In this document: one piece after another, positions 29,295 through 41,366 of the stretch
Layout of the letters: each line of letters begins with the position of its first letter
Numbering within the stretch: position 1 is the first letter of the stretch
NCBI RefSeq assembly: GCF_900009145.1
Contig: NZ_LN889813.1
Location: 123,345-187,344, forward strand
Direction: 5' to 3'
Origin: Planktothrix tepida PCC 9214
Lineage (GTDB): Bacteria; Cyanobacteriota; Cyanobacteriia; Cyanobacteriales; Microcoleaceae
Length of the DNA: 64,000 nt
Made by a program: the position numbers and the translations under genes
Notes under the pieces: generated by a model
Databases searched by the model: none
What the model was told of the DNA's origin: nothing
Seen by the model: the letters and a program-made list of their open reading frames with translations, nothing else

Positions 29295-30950
29295 TTAGCG
29301 CAGTGGAGAACATGGTTGAACGTTAAAACCGGAATTATTATTAACTTCAATAGAACAAGAATAATTTAATTTTCCGCTTTGGTTTCCTTGGTTTCCAGAG
29401 ATTTGATTCCCCTGACCGCCTAAACTGCCTTTAGCAATAATATTCCCTGAAACTTGATTATTAATAATTTTAACCTGGTTCATACTATAAGGTTGATTAT
29501 TAGTATCTGCCATCACAAAAATATCAGAATCGATGATTTGATTGTTTTCAATCGTGGCATTATTGATGTCTTGAACCTTATAAAGTCCAATATAAGCATT
29601 GCCTTTGTTATTTTTTATTTTAACATTTTTAACCGTTGTTCCCCCACAACATTCTTGAATTAAAATCCCTTCTCCATCTACGCTTAAATAATTTGTTTCT
29701 CCGATTTGATGACGATAAACTTGATAATCATTTCCTTCAATTAAAACATTCCATCCTGACCAGTCAATTCCTCGATTTTCTAACGTTACTGCACCCGTCG
29801 CTTCTCGTGTTCCTGTGGGGTCTGTCCACCATTGTTTATTGGGTTCATCTTTAATTTCATTATCTTGAATCATTAACCCATCTCCAGCCGCATGAATAGC
29901 GACTCGCATGGTATGGTAAACCCAATTATCTCGAATCACAATTCCTTTGCGAAAAAGTCCAGGTTCAGTGGTGGGAGTTCCGGCTAATTGAAACCCATCT
30001 TTTTTTCCCCCTCGGTTAACCGAAATTCCATAATGGTTACTATAATTAAATGGAACTTTATTGCCTTCTTCATAGGTTATAACTTTCTTTTTATCTTTTG
30101 ACTGTAAGCGATATCCGGGCTGTTCATAATTATCTGTAATTTTATCATTTATTCGGTTATTAGCAACTAACAGATTTTGATAGACCGTGAGTTCAATATT
30201 AGCAGCAAAGCGATGACTATAACGTTGCCAAGGGTTCTGAAATTCAAGGTTTGGAACTTTCGGATCGGGTTTAGCGACGTTATTACTGCGAATTCCAAAT
30301 ATAATAATATTACTACTTTTAGTATTATCTAAATCCCCAACAAAGTTAATCGCACCTCGATTAATATCTAGGTTAACGATGCCAATATTACTATCTTGAT
30401 TTGGAGTTTGGGTCTGAATGCTTTTAAAGGCGGTTTCGTTGGGAGTTCCGTTTCCTGAAAGTTGGGGTTTATATTCAGGAAATATTAATTTTGCCGGAGG
30501 ATTATAATCATTTAATTTTGCCGATTTAACATTAGGTGTTTCTCCGCGAATCACAACACTTGATTTAAGTTTAATGCTATCATCAAAAATATAGGTTCCT
30601 GATGGAAAATAAACAACCCCTCCGCCATTATTTGCTGCCGCATCTCTAGCATCATTGAACTGTTCTACTACTGTTGAACCGGTAAAATCTTTAATATTAT
30701 AAACACAATTCCATTGAATTTTATTTGTCCAAGAATAGGAATTATTTCCATAAAAAGAGGCAATTGCATTATCTGTTTCTCCCCCACTAGGGCTTCCACA
30801 GGTAGACAAACTAGGGGAGGAAGATAATATTGAAGAATTATCTGACAATAATAGGGTTGTAAAGGCATAACCTACTACGGTTAATCCTATAAAAATGATC
30901 GTTCCTAAAAAGAAAATTATAAACCGTTTAACTCGTTGTTGTTTAAGCAT
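29295..30950 (-). CDS. Exported right-handed beta-helix (pectate-lyase-superfamily-like) protein
   Basis: A 551-residue protein with an N-terminal membrane anchor or uncleaved signal (IIFFLGTIIFIGLTVVGYAF), so the body lies in the periplasm or outside. It has a parallel beta-helix look: an N-terminal cap typical of the pectate-lyase-3 type (DFTGSTVVEQFNDARDAAANNGGG, then VVYFPSGTYIFDDSIKLKS), then short beta turns rich in Asn ladders (VIRDNWVYHTMRVAIHAAGD, ITNNQVSGNI-like repeats). This suggests polysaccharide binding or cleavage; catalytic residues cannot be assigned by eye. It ends 13 bp from the convergent DUF72 gene. Confidence 0.75.
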   Translation of the reverse strand: MLKQQRVKRFIIFFLGTIIFIGLTVVGYAFTTLLLSDNSSILSSSPSLSTCGSPSGGETDNAIASFYGNNSYSWTNKIQWNCVYNIKDFTGSTVVEQFNDARDAAANNGGGVVYFPSGTYIFDDSIKLKSSVVIRGETPNVKSAKLNDYNPPAKLIFPEYKPQLSGNGTPNETAFKSIQTQTPNQDSNIGIVNLDINRGAINFVGDLDNTKSSNIIIFGIRSNNVAKPDPKVPNLEFQNPWQRYSHRFAANIELTVYQNLLVANNRINDKITDNYEQPGYRLQSKDKKKVITYEEGNKVPFNYSNHYGISVNRGGKKDGFQLAGTPTTEPGLFRKGIVIRDNWVYHTMRVAIHAAGDGLMIQDNEIKDEPNKQWWTDPTGTREATGAVTLENRGIDWSGWNVLIEGNDYQVYRHQIGETNYLSVDGEGILIQECCGGTTVKNVKIKNNKGNAYIGLYKVQDINNATIENNQIIDSDIFVMADTNNQPYSMNQVKIINNQVSGNIIAKGSLGGQGNQISGNQGNQSGKLNYSCSIEVNNNSGFNVQPCSPLR

Positions 30951-30975
30951 AATTTGACTGAAGAAGACAATAAGA

Positions 30976-32355
30976 TTACTGTTGAATTAATGCTTCTATC
31001 TCTTCAATAGAGGTTGGCAAATTTTTCGTTAAAATTTCTGTTCCTTTTTCCGTTACTAATATATCATCTTCGATTCTAATTCCTCGGACATCGGCAAATT
31101 GTTCTAACCGTTCCCAATTCACTTGTTTTTGATATTTTTCCCGATTTTCAGAGTTATTTAAAATAGCTGGAACTTGATAAAATCCGGGTTCTATGGTAAC
31201 TAACATTCCGGGTTGTAAGGGTCGATTTAACCGCAAAAAGCACCAGCCAAACCGTTGACTTCTGACCCGTCCGGGTTCATATCCGGCTAAATCTCCTAAA
31301 TCTTCCATGTCATGAACATCTAACCCTAGTAAATGCCCAATTCCATGGGGAAAAAATAAGGCGTGAGCATCCTGTTCTACTAAGTCTTCTGGACTTCCAT
31401 TTAATATTCCTAATTCTACTAATCCTTCGGCGATAACCGTTGCTGCCATGCGATGAATATCTTCATATTCTATCCCCGGTCTAATAGAATCAATACAAAT
31501 ATCATGAGCCTTTAAAACTACTTGATAAATATCTCGTTGAGTTGAAGAAAAGGTTCCAGAAACAGGCCAAGTTCTGGTAATATCAGCAGCCCATCCCATC
31601 TCGGTTTCTGCTCCCACATCAGCTAATAATAAATCTCCAGTTTTGAGAGGATGATGATAGTGATTATTGTGTAAAACTTCTCCCTGTACCGTCACAATAC
31701 TATTATAAGAACAGGTCATATTATGACTGATAATTACTCCTTCCATTGCTGCCCGAATTTGTGCTTCTAATTGAGCAGTTTTTGTTGCTTTAATTCCTGC
31801 TTTATGGGCTTCTACACTGACTTCTGCGGCTTGGCGTAATTCGTTTAATGCGACTTCATCATGGATTAAACGTAACGTAATAATCGCGTTTGTTAATTCT
31901 AAATCTATTCCTTTTGGTTCACTTGCGGATACAAGAGGACAGTTTAAAAGTTGACGTTGTTCTGAGGCAGTAATGGGATCTTGCACCACAATTGTAGCAG
32001 CATCTTGAAGATAATTGGATAACTCTTTTAAGGAATAATGAGCATCCGCACCGATGAATTCTGCAATTTGATTCCGTTGAGGCATTTCTCCATGCCAAAG
32101 GGTACTACCTTCTGGAGGATCATCCATAAATAATTCTAAGCGACCTTGATCTAAACGAATAGCTGCATTTTCTAAGGGAAATCCCGCAAAATATAAAAAA
32201 TGACTACTCGCACGAAACGAATAAATATTAGCGGGAAAATTTCGAGAAACTGCACAACCTGACCACAAAAGTGCTGGAAAATCTATTAAATAACTGAGTT
32301 TTTTGCGCCGTTGACGGAGGGTATCAATCAGTAATGGTGAAGGAGTGAATAACAT
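30976..32355 (-). CDS. pepP: Xaa-Pro aminopeptidase (M24 family)
   Basis: Removes N-terminal residues preceding proline. The N-terminal creatinase-like domain is followed by the pita-bread M24 domain. Metal ligands are visible: Asp in LLADVGAETEMGWAADITRTW, His in FPHGIGHLLGLDVHDMED, Glu in VTIEPGFY and Glu in GIRIEDDILVT. Length 459 residues, normal for PepP. Cytosolic. The beta-helix gene follows 25 bp downstream on the same strand, but a functional link is not evident. Confidence 0.93.
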   Translation of the reverse strand: MLFTPSPLLIDTLRQRRKKLSYLIDFPALLWSGCAVSRNFPANIYSFRASSHFLYFAGFPLENAAIRLDQGRLELFMDDPPEGSTLWHGEMPQRNQIAEFIGADAHYSLKELSNYLQDAATIVVQDPITASEQRQLLNCPLVSASEPKGIDLELTNAIITLRLIHDEVALNELRQAAEVSVEAHKAGIKATKTAQLEAQIRAAMEGVIISHNMTCSYNSIVTVQGEVLHNNHYHHPLKTGDLLLADVGAETEMGWAADITRTWPVSGTFSSTQRDIYQVVLKAHDICIDSIRPGIEYEDIHRMAATVIAEGLVELGILNGSPEDLVEQDAHALFFPHGIGHLLGLDVHDMEDLGDLAGYEPGRVRSQRFGWCFLRLNRPLQPGMLVTIEPGFYQVPAILNNSENREKYQKQVNWERLEQFADVRGIRIEDDILVTEKGTEILTKNLPTSIEEIEALIQQ

Positions 32356-32546
32356 AATTAAATTAAGATCAAAATCATTTGAGTTTATTTTAATCTAAAA
32401 TTCTAGAGAAGTGTGAAATTAATCTCAAGGAAAAAATTGATTCAGTGAGATGGTAAAACCCTGTGCTCCATTTTCAGATGAAATCAGTTTAAAATAAAAT
32501 TGGTCTTTCTCTCTACCCTAAACTTGAAACTAGCAGAATTCAAACT

Positions 32547-32981
32547 ATGACATCTTTTAAACCAAACGCCCATAACCTCATTCAAGCTGTTGATTGGCCG
32601 ATTTCTCAACTTCCGGGCTTGAATTCGGATAATCAAACCCGATTAAACAATTATGGCATTAAAACCACCTGTCAACTGTTAAAAAAAGGCAAAACCCCAG
32701 CAGATAAAATGCTTTTGGCGAATTTTCTTCAGATTAATATTAGAGATGTAAACAAGTGGATTGCAATGGCGGACTTAGCTAGAATTCCGAGTGTTGGGTG
32801 TCAATATTGTGGACTATTGCTTCATTCTGGTGTCAGTTCAGTTAGCCATTTAGCCAAGTTACCCGTTCACCGTTTACATCAACAAATCTTACGTTTTTAT
32901 GTCGCTAATTTACAGCGAAGAGATTTATGTCCGTCTGTTGATCAAATTCAACAATGGGTGCAACAAGCCAAATTTTTATAG
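32547..32981 (+). CDS. DUF4332 protein (helix-hairpin-helix-like)
   Basis: A 144-residue cytosolic protein of the DUF4332 type. Two helix-hairpin-helix-like halves are visible: ISQLPGLNSDNQTRLNNYGI with QLLKKGKTPADK, and LARIPSVGCQYCGLLLHSGV with SVSHLAKLPVHRLHQQI. Such repeats usually bind nucleic acid non-specifically, but the role is unknown. It is convergent with the TetR gene, with 6 bp between stops. Confidence 0.85.
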   Translation: MTSFKPNAHNLIQAVDWPISQLPGLNSDNQTRLNNYGIKTTCQLLKKGKTPADKMLLANFLQINIRDVNKWIAMADLARIPSVGCQYCGLLLHSGVSSVSHLAKLPVHRLHQQILRFYVANLQRRDLCPSVDQIQQWVQQAKFL

Positions 32982-32987
32982 CGTTTT

Positions 32988-33596
32988 TCAGTCTTTTGCT
33001 AATACTCCATTCAGAAAAATATCGGCTAATCCTTCTGCCATTTCTTTCATCGCTTGGGGAGAGGCATTAGGTTCTAGGAAGGTACTATAACTAAACCCAG
33101 CAACAGCAAACATTCCTAAAAAAACTTGAGCTACTATTCTAGGATTCATGGGTCGATAAACCCCTTTTTGCATTGCTGTTTCAAAAAACGCTTCAGTTAC
33201 AGTAGTCATTTTAGCAATAATTTCTGATTGAATGCGATCGCGTAATTCGGGATGAAATTGAGCTTCTAAAAAGCAAATTCGCATCATATCAGCATTTTCA
33301 TGTAGGTTTATGATTCGTCGATGCAACAGTTGTGCTATGGCTTTATAGTTTCCCATTGCACTTAATTCTGTTAACAAATCGGTTAAAATTTCGACCCATC
33401 CTTCGGTAACAATGGCGATTAAAATAGCTTTTTTATTGGCAAAATGTCGAAATAATGTCCCTTCGGCAACCCCTGCGGCGATGGCTAAATCACGAGTCGT
33501 GGTACTATCATACCCCTGATGGGCAAATAGCCGTCGTGCAGCCTGTAAAATCTGCGTTTCTAATGGCGATGATATGGAATGATTTAGATGTGGCAT
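32988..33596 (-). CDS. TetR/AcrR-family transcriptional regulator
   Basis: A 202-residue repressor. The N-terminal HTH reads ILQAARRLFAHQGYDSTTTR and DLAIAAGVAEGTLFRHFANK, a canonical TetR DNA-binding domain; the C-terminal helical part would bind an unknown ligand. Its target may be its own promoter or the M16 protease operon starting 186 bp away in the opposite direction, since the two are divergent. No clear operator palindrome was found in the gap. Confidence 0.92.
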   Translation of the reverse strand: MPHLNHSISSPLETQILQAARRLFAHQGYDSTTTRDLAIAAGVAEGTLFRHFANKKAILIAIVTEGWVEILTDLLTELSAMGNYKAIAQLLHRRIINLHENADMMRICFLEAQFHPELRDRIQSEIIAKMTTVTEAFFETAMQKGVYRPMNPRIVAQVFLGMFAVAGFSYSTFLEPNASPQAMKEMAEGLADIFLNGVLAKD

Positions 33597-33781
33597 AACC
33601 TTCTGATCATACGCGGCTGTAGTCTTAGCCTATCATCCGTTTGCAAAGACCGACCTTGAACGATATAACTCTTCATAGTTTGACTTCATACTCAGGTTAT
33701 AATCCGATATGATCAGGCTTTAAGATAGATTCGGCAATCATTGCTTCTGCCCTTCTTGTCAAATTACATCGATAAAAATCT

Positions 33782-35362
33782 ATGTCTTTGGGTTATTTTT
33801 TCACCGGGAAACCAAGAACAAAGAAATGCTCCTTTCTAGGACAACGTTTGTTTTCTCTGGTTTTAAGCATTTGTTTATTTTGGGTGATGGGATTTCAAAC
33901 GGTTTGGGCTGATGAAATTTCACCCTCAACCCATTCCATTCAACCTTATTTAAAACGAGTTGCCCGAGAAATTACTGAATTTACTCTCGATAATGGCATG
34001 AGATTTATCGTTTTAGAACGTCATCGTGCACCTGTGGTTTCTTTTTTAATTTATGCTGATGTTGGCGGCGTTAATGAACCTGATGGACAAACAGGAGTCG
34101 CCCATTATTTAGAGCATTTAGCATTTAAAGGGACTCAAAAAATTGGTACAACTAACTATGAGGCGGAAAAACCGCTATTTGAAAAGCAGGATCAAATTTT
34201 TGAACAAATTAAACAAGCCAAGGCAGAAGGAAACACTGCAAAACTTAAGCAATTAATGGATGAGTTAGAAACATTAAGTGCAGAAGCAGATCAATATGTA
34301 AAACAAAATGAGTTTGGCAGAATTGTAGAACAAGCGGGGGGAGTAGGCATGAATGCAGCAACTTCCGCCGATGCAACGTTTTATTTTTATAGCCTTCCTG
34401 CTAACAAGTTAGAACTGTGGATGTCTTTAGAATCAGAACGATTTTTAGAACCTGTTTTCAGAGAATTTTATAAAGAAAAACAAGTGATTTTAGAAGAACG
34501 TCGTTTGCGAACCGAAAATTCTCCGGTCGGTCAAATGATTGAAGAATTTTCAGCTACCGCTTTTAAAGTTCATCCCTACCGTCGCCCTGTTATTGGATAT
34601 GTGGAAGACTTAGAAAATTTAACCCGTGAAAATGTTAAAGATTTCTTTGAAACCCACTATGTTCCCAATAATTTAACAGCCGTTATTGTAGGAGATGTTA
34701 ATCCTGATGATGTCAAAAATTTCGCTGAAATTTATTTTGGTCGTTACAGTGCCAAACCCAAACCTCCTCAATTGAATATTGTCGAACCGCCTCAAACGGA
34801 AGCGCGTGAAATTACGTTAAAATTAAAAACTCAACCTTGGTATTTTGAAGGATACCCAATTCCAGCCTTAAATCATCCTGATTCTGTGATTTATGATCTA
34901 ATTTCTAGTCTCCTCAGTGATGGTCGAACTTCTCGTTTGTATAAATCCTTAGTGGAAGAACAAAAAATTGCCTTAGCTGCCCAGGGATCAAATGGATATC
35001 CGGGGAATAAATATCCTAATTTAATGTTCTTTTACGCGATGCCAGCACCGGGTCATACCGTTGATGAAGTGGCGACAGCATTACGTCAAGAAATTGAACG
35101 TTTCAAAACCGAATTAGTATCTGAAACTGAATTAGAACGGGTTAAAACTCAAGCTAAAGCGGGTTTATTGAGATCCTTAGATTCTAATATGGGTATGGCA
35201 TTTGCCTTAGCTGAGTATGAGGTTAAAACAGGATCTTGGGTCAATTTATTTGAAGAGTTAGAAAAAATTGATGCCATTACTGCCCAGGATATTCAGCGAG
35301 TAGCCCAAACTATGTTTCGTCCTGAAAATCGTACCATTGGACGGTTATTATCGGACGAATAA
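33782..35362 (+). CDS. M16-family zinc metallopeptidase, active subunit
   Basis: A 526-residue exported protease. The signal peptide (LFSLVLSICLFWVMGFQTVWA) ends near residue 43. The inverted zinc motif HxxEH is intact as HYLEH at residues 108-112, with the downstream acidic ligand in the EERRLRTEN region. An insertion of about 45 charged residues (KQAKAEGNTAKLKQLMDELE) follows the zinc motif. Two M16 domains are present. The next gene encodes the non-catalytic partner, so a periplasmic heterodimer is likely, as in other bacterial M16B pairs. Confidence 0.9.
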   Translation: MSLGYFFTGKPRTKKCSFLGQRLFSLVLSICLFWVMGFQTVWADEISPSTHSIQPYLKRVAREITEFTLDNGMRFIVLERHRAPVVSFLIYADVGGVNEPDGQTGVAHYLEHLAFKGTQKIGTTNYEAEKPLFEKQDQIFEQIKQAKAEGNTAKLKQLMDELETLSAEADQYVKQNEFGRIVEQAGGVGMNAATSADATFYFYSLPANKLELWMSLESERFLEPVFREFYKEKQVILEERRLRTENSPVGQMIEEFSATAFKVHPYRRPVIGYVEDLENLTRENVKDFFETHYVPNNLTAVIVGDVNPDDVKNFAEIYFGRYSAKPKPPQLNIVEPPQTEAREITLKLKTQPWYFEGYPIPALNHPDSVIYDLISSLLSDGRTSRLYKSLVEEQKIALAAQGSNGYPGNKYPNLMFFYAMPAPGHTVDEVATALRQEIERFKTELVSETELERVKTQAKAGLLRSLDSNMGMAFALAEYEVKTGSWVNLFEELEKIDAITAQDIQRVAQTMFRPENRTIGRLLSDE

Positions 35363-35421
35363 GAGGTAAAATTCAGAGTTTTATTGGTTTTTTTTCAGTC
35401 TCATTCAACTTTTGATTAACT

Positions 35422-36903
35422 ATGTTGACTTTCAATATTTTCAGCACGAAAAAATCTAAATTATTGTGGGCAGGATTACTATTGCTCACAATGGTTGTTA
35501 CTATTTTTTGGCATATTCCTGCCATTGCAGCCACACCCAAACATTACACCGATTTAACGTTTCCCCCCTTACCTGAACTTCAACTTCCCGACTATGAGCG
35601 CTATCAATTAGATAATGGAATTACGGTTTATTTAATCGAAGATCATGAACTTCCTTTAGTCGGAGGAACCGCTTTATTTCGGACTGGAGATCGATTTGAG
35701 CCGGCGGATAAAGTGGGTTTAGCCAGTATAACCGCAGAGGTGATGCGAAATGGTGGAACCTCTCAACATCCCGGCGATCAATTCAATCAAATCTTAGAAG
35801 ACAAAGCCGCTTATATCGAAGCTGGAATTCATACAACATCCGGTCGCATTAGCTTTGGAGGATTGAGCGAAGATTTACCAACTGTGTTTGGATTATTGGC
35901 GGATTTAATTCGCAATCCTACCTTTCCCCAAGATAAATTAGAGTTAGCAAAAACTCAAGCAAAAGGTGGGATTGCTCGTCGGAATGATGAACCTGAAGAA
36001 ATTGCGGGCAGAGAGTTAGTTAAACTCATTTATGGTGCAGATAGTCCCTATGCAAGAACTACAGAATATTCCACATTAAACAAAATCAACCGTGAGGATT
36101 TAGTTAATTTTTATCAACAATATTTTCATCCTGAAACGATGATTTTGGGAGTTGTTGGGGATTTTGATCGGCAAAAAATGAAAGCATTAATTGCTGAAAA
36201 ATTAGGAGATTGGAAACCGTCTCAAAAAGCTGTGATTCCTCCCCTTCCTTCTGTTTCTCAAGTTAATACGGGGGGAGTTTTCTTTGTTGATCAACCTCAA
36301 CTGACTCAAAGTTATGTGGAAATGGGGCATTTAGGGGGGTTATTAAATGATCCGAATTATCCCGAATTAAGCGTTATGAATAATGTAATTGATGGGTTTG
36401 GTGGACGTTTATTTAATAATGTGCGCTCGCGCCAAGGATTAGCTTATTCTGTTTATGGATCTTGGGGTGTAAGTTATGATTATCCAGGGATTTTTAACGC
36501 AGGTGGACAAACTCGTTCAGAAACAACAGTTCCTTTTATTCAAGGAGTAAAAGCTGAACTGGAACGCTTACAAAAAGAACCCATTAAGCCGGAAGAATTA
36601 ACGTTTGCGAAAGAATCAACATTGAATTCTTTTATTTTCAATTTTGAAGATCCCGGTCAAACCTTGTCGCGTTTAATGCAATATGAATATTATGGCTATC
36701 CCAAGGATTTTATCTTTGATTATCAACGTCAAGTGGAAGCAACAACGATTGAAGATGTTCAACGAGTTGCTCAACAATATCTCAAACCCGAAAATTTAGT
36801 GATTTTAATTGTAGGAAATGAAAAGATGATTAATCCACCCTTAAGCAGTTTAGATCAAAAATCAAAGGTTACGACTATTGATGTGACAATTCCTGGGAGT
36901 TAA
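35422..36903 (+). CDS. M16-family peptidase-like protein, zinc motif lost
   Basis: A 493-residue partner of the preceding protease. It has a signal peptide (LLWAGLLLLTMVVTIFWHIPAIAA). At the place of HxxEH it reads VGLASITAEVMRNGG, so it lacks zinc ligands and should be catalytically dead. The second domain keeps the R/Y pair region (FGGRLFNNVRSRQGLAYSVYGSW) typical of the substrate-binding subunit. The gene begins 59 bp after its partner, so it is probably co-transcribed. A hairpin terminator follows. Confidence 0.9.
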   Translation: MLTFNIFSTKKSKLLWAGLLLLTMVVTIFWHIPAIAATPKHYTDLTFPPLPELQLPDYERYQLDNGITVYLIEDHELPLVGGTALFRTGDRFEPADKVGLASITAEVMRNGGTSQHPGDQFNQILEDKAAYIEAGIHTTSGRISFGGLSEDLPTVFGLLADLIRNPTFPQDKLELAKTQAKGGIARRNDEPEEIAGRELVKLIYGADSPYARTTEYSTLNKINREDLVNFYQQYFHPETMILGVVGDFDRQKMKALIAEKLGDWKPSQKAVIPPLPSVSQVNTGGVFFVDQPQLTQSYVEMGHLGGLLNDPNYPELSVMNNVIDGFGGRLFNNVRSRQGLAYSVYGSWGVSYDYPGIFNAGGQTRSETTVPFIQGVKAELERLQKEPIKPEELTFAKESTLNSFIFNFEDPGQTLSRLMQYEYYGYPKDFIFDYQRQVEATTIEDVQRVAQQYLKPENLVILIVGNEKMINPPLSSLDQKSKVTTIDVTIPGS

Positions 36904-36909
36904 TATCAG

Positions 36910-36926
36910 GGTGGGTTTTACCCACC
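36910..36926 (+). terminator. Hairpin after the M16 operon
   Basis: GGTGGG TTTTA CCCACC followed by TTATTCT, seven bases after the stop codon. The perfect 6-bp GC stem makes this a good terminator candidate. Confidence 0.7.
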
Positions 36927-37027
36927 TTATTCTCCTATAGGTTAAAACCCGAACTTTCTTTCATCTAAAATTCCTTTTCTTAATAGAAGGAAGGGATCTG
37001 TCCAATCTTCAATAACTAAACCAGAAA

Positions 37028-37411
37028 TTAAGGAAAAATCTTTTCATCATAATTATCAGGATCATAATTATCGCTATCATCATCACATCGTTCAATTATA
37101 AGACTTTTAGCAATTTCAGCAAAGTCACAATCATCCTGAAAAACACCCGCAAATTTCAACCAAGGGTTTTCCGATTGTTGAGTAGATACTTCTTCTATTT
37201 CAAAAGGAATAATTTCTAGCTTATCATAATAAGTATACAACAAGGTTTTTAAATTTTCTAGGGCTTCTTCCTGCGTTGAAGTTTCAACCTGCAAGTTAGG
37301 AAGTTCTATAAAAGATGCACGTATTTGCGTTGCATTTGAACGATCAAGCAAAATATTAAATTTTACAGGAAGCGACTGAGATAATTTTAGAGACGGAAGA
37401 TTAAGAGTCAT
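37028..37411 (-). CDS. HicB-like antitoxin-type protein, orphan
   Basis: A 127-residue protein with a HicB-like core: VKFNILLDRSNATQIRASFI, ELPNLQVETSTQEEALENLK. The middle NPWLKFAGVFQDDCDFAEIA resembles the tail found on many cyanobacterial antitoxin-like proteins. The C-terminus is very acidic (CDDDSDNYDPDNYDEKIFP). No HicA-like toxin gene is adjacent on either side, so it may be a solitary or degraded module. Assignment rests on pattern only. Confidence 0.55.
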   Translation of the reverse strand: MTLNLPSLKLSQSLPVKFNILLDRSNATQIRASFIELPNLQVETSTQEEALENLKTLLYTYYDKLEIIPFEIEEVSTQQSENPWLKFAGVFQDDCDFAEIAKSLIIERCDDDSDNYDPDNYDEKIFP

Positions 37412-37477
37412 GGCATTGCTAGTGATGATTTTTTAATTGAATCATAGCATTTTTTTGCCTTTTTAACGAACTTAAAA

Positions 37478-37530
37478 TTATTAGAGGGAATGAAACTCAG
37501 GGTTTTCCTAATTCCATCCCCTCTAATAAT
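37478..37530. terminator. Long stem-loop after gyrB
   Basis: ATTATTAGAGGG (37478-37489) is the exact inverse of CCCTCTAATAAT (37519-37530). A T-run (37535-37540) follows on the plus strand and a TTTAAG stretch on the minus. It lies directly downstream of the gyrB stop, so it is probably the gyrB terminator and may be bidirectional. Confidence 0.65.
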
Positions 37531-37538
37531 CCTGTTTT

Positions 37539-40268
<2,730 letters not shown>

Positions 40269-40418
40269 TTATGGCGTTCTTACAGTAAAATGACAAAACT
40301 TTCAAAAATTGTAGCACAAATAGGTTGGAGAGGATTGTAGAGCATTCTCAAAAGAAATTTGGACAGGGTATGTACCCAATAGACTCAGTTCGGAGTGAGG
40401 CGTTGAATAGGAGGAGAG

Positions 40419-41342
40419 TTGACTATTTCTACAATATCACAGCCACCCCGGTTAATTGTAATCTGCGGTGCGACGGCGACGGGGAAATCAGGATTAGCAA
40501 TTCAGTTGGCGGAACGCTTGGGGTCTGTGATTTTGAGCGCGGATTCTCGGTTGGTGTATCGAGAGTTTGATATTGGTACGGCTAAACCGACGCGGGAAGA
40601 ACGTCAGCGTGTTCCCCATTATTTGATTGATATTTGTGAACCGACGGAGACTTTAACTGTAGCAGATTATCAAGATCAAGCTCAACATTTGATTGCAAAG
40701 GCTCCTGAATCTCCACCTTTATTGTTAGTTGGAGGTACAGGATTATATCTTAAATCTATTGTGCGGGGAATGAAAATTCCGAGGGTTGCACCTCAGCTTG
40801 AATTGCGATCGCAACTTGAAGCATTAGGTCAATTTCAATGTTATCAAATCTTACAGCAAATTGATCCGATGGCAGCGCAAAAAATTCACGCTAATGATCA
40901 AGTTAGAACTTTACGAGCTTTAGAGGTTTATTATATTACAGGTCGCCCCATTTCTGAACAAAAAGGGGAAAATCCCCCCGATTATCCGATTTTTCAAATA
41001 GGTTTACAATGTGAATCGGACGCATTAAATTCTCGAATTCAAAGGCGAACGGAAGAGATGATTGAAAAAGGATTTGTGCAAGAAGTTGAACAGTTATGTC
41101 AGAAATATGGGAGTGAGTTATCTTTGTTAGAAACTTTGGGATATCAGGAAATTAAACAATATTTAGCGGGTGATATTTCTTTAGAAACCGCCAAGGAATT
41201 AACGGTATTGCATACGCGACAATTTGCCAAACGACAAAGAACTTGGTTTCGAGCAATTTCTGAAATTCAATGGTTTGATGCAGAGAGTCCTAACCTATTA
41301 GATGAGGTTTTCTACTTTATAAATTCAAGAAAGTCCCACTAG
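40419..41342 (+). CDS. miaA: tRNA dimethylallyltransferase
   Basis: Adds the isopentenyl group to A37 of tRNAs that read UNN codons. The P-loop GATATGKSGLAIQLAERL is followed by SADSRLVYREFDIGTAKPT, HYLIDICEPTE and LLVGGTGLYLKSI, then HTRQFAKRQRTWFR near the C-terminus, all diagnostic. Length 307 residues. The start is TTG at 40419, supported by AGGAGG at 40409-40414 and the lack of an in-frame ATG before the P-loop. It ends in a hairpin. Confidence 0.95.
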   Translation: MTISTISQPPRLIVICGATATGKSGLAIQLAERLGSVILSADSRLVYREFDIGTAKPTREERQRVPHYLIDICEPTETLTVADYQDQAQHLIAKAPESPPLLLVGGTGLYLKSIVRGMKIPRVAPQLELRSQLEALGQFQCYQILQQIDPMAAQKIHANDQVRTLRALEVYYITGRPISEQKGENPPDYPIFQIGLQCESDALNSRIQRRTEEMIEKGFVQEVEQLCQKYGSELSLLETLGYQEIKQYLAGDISLETAKELTVLHTRQFAKRQRTWFRAISEIQWFDAESPNLLDEVFYFINSRKSH

Positions 41343-41355
41343 CATTAGTGAGACT
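41332..41355. terminator. Hairpin between convergent miaA and the accessory operon
   Basis: AGTCCCACTA and TAGTGAGACT pair over a GCAT loop with one mismatch. The stem overlaps the miaA stop and separates it from the leftward operon. No T-run is seen. Confidence 0.5.
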
Positions 41356-41366
41356 TCATTCAATCA

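Noticed and set aside
40325..40570. 81-residue plus-strand frame upstream of and over miaA
   Set aside because: Overlaps the miaA P-loop in another frame; miaA with TTG and AGGAGG explains the region.
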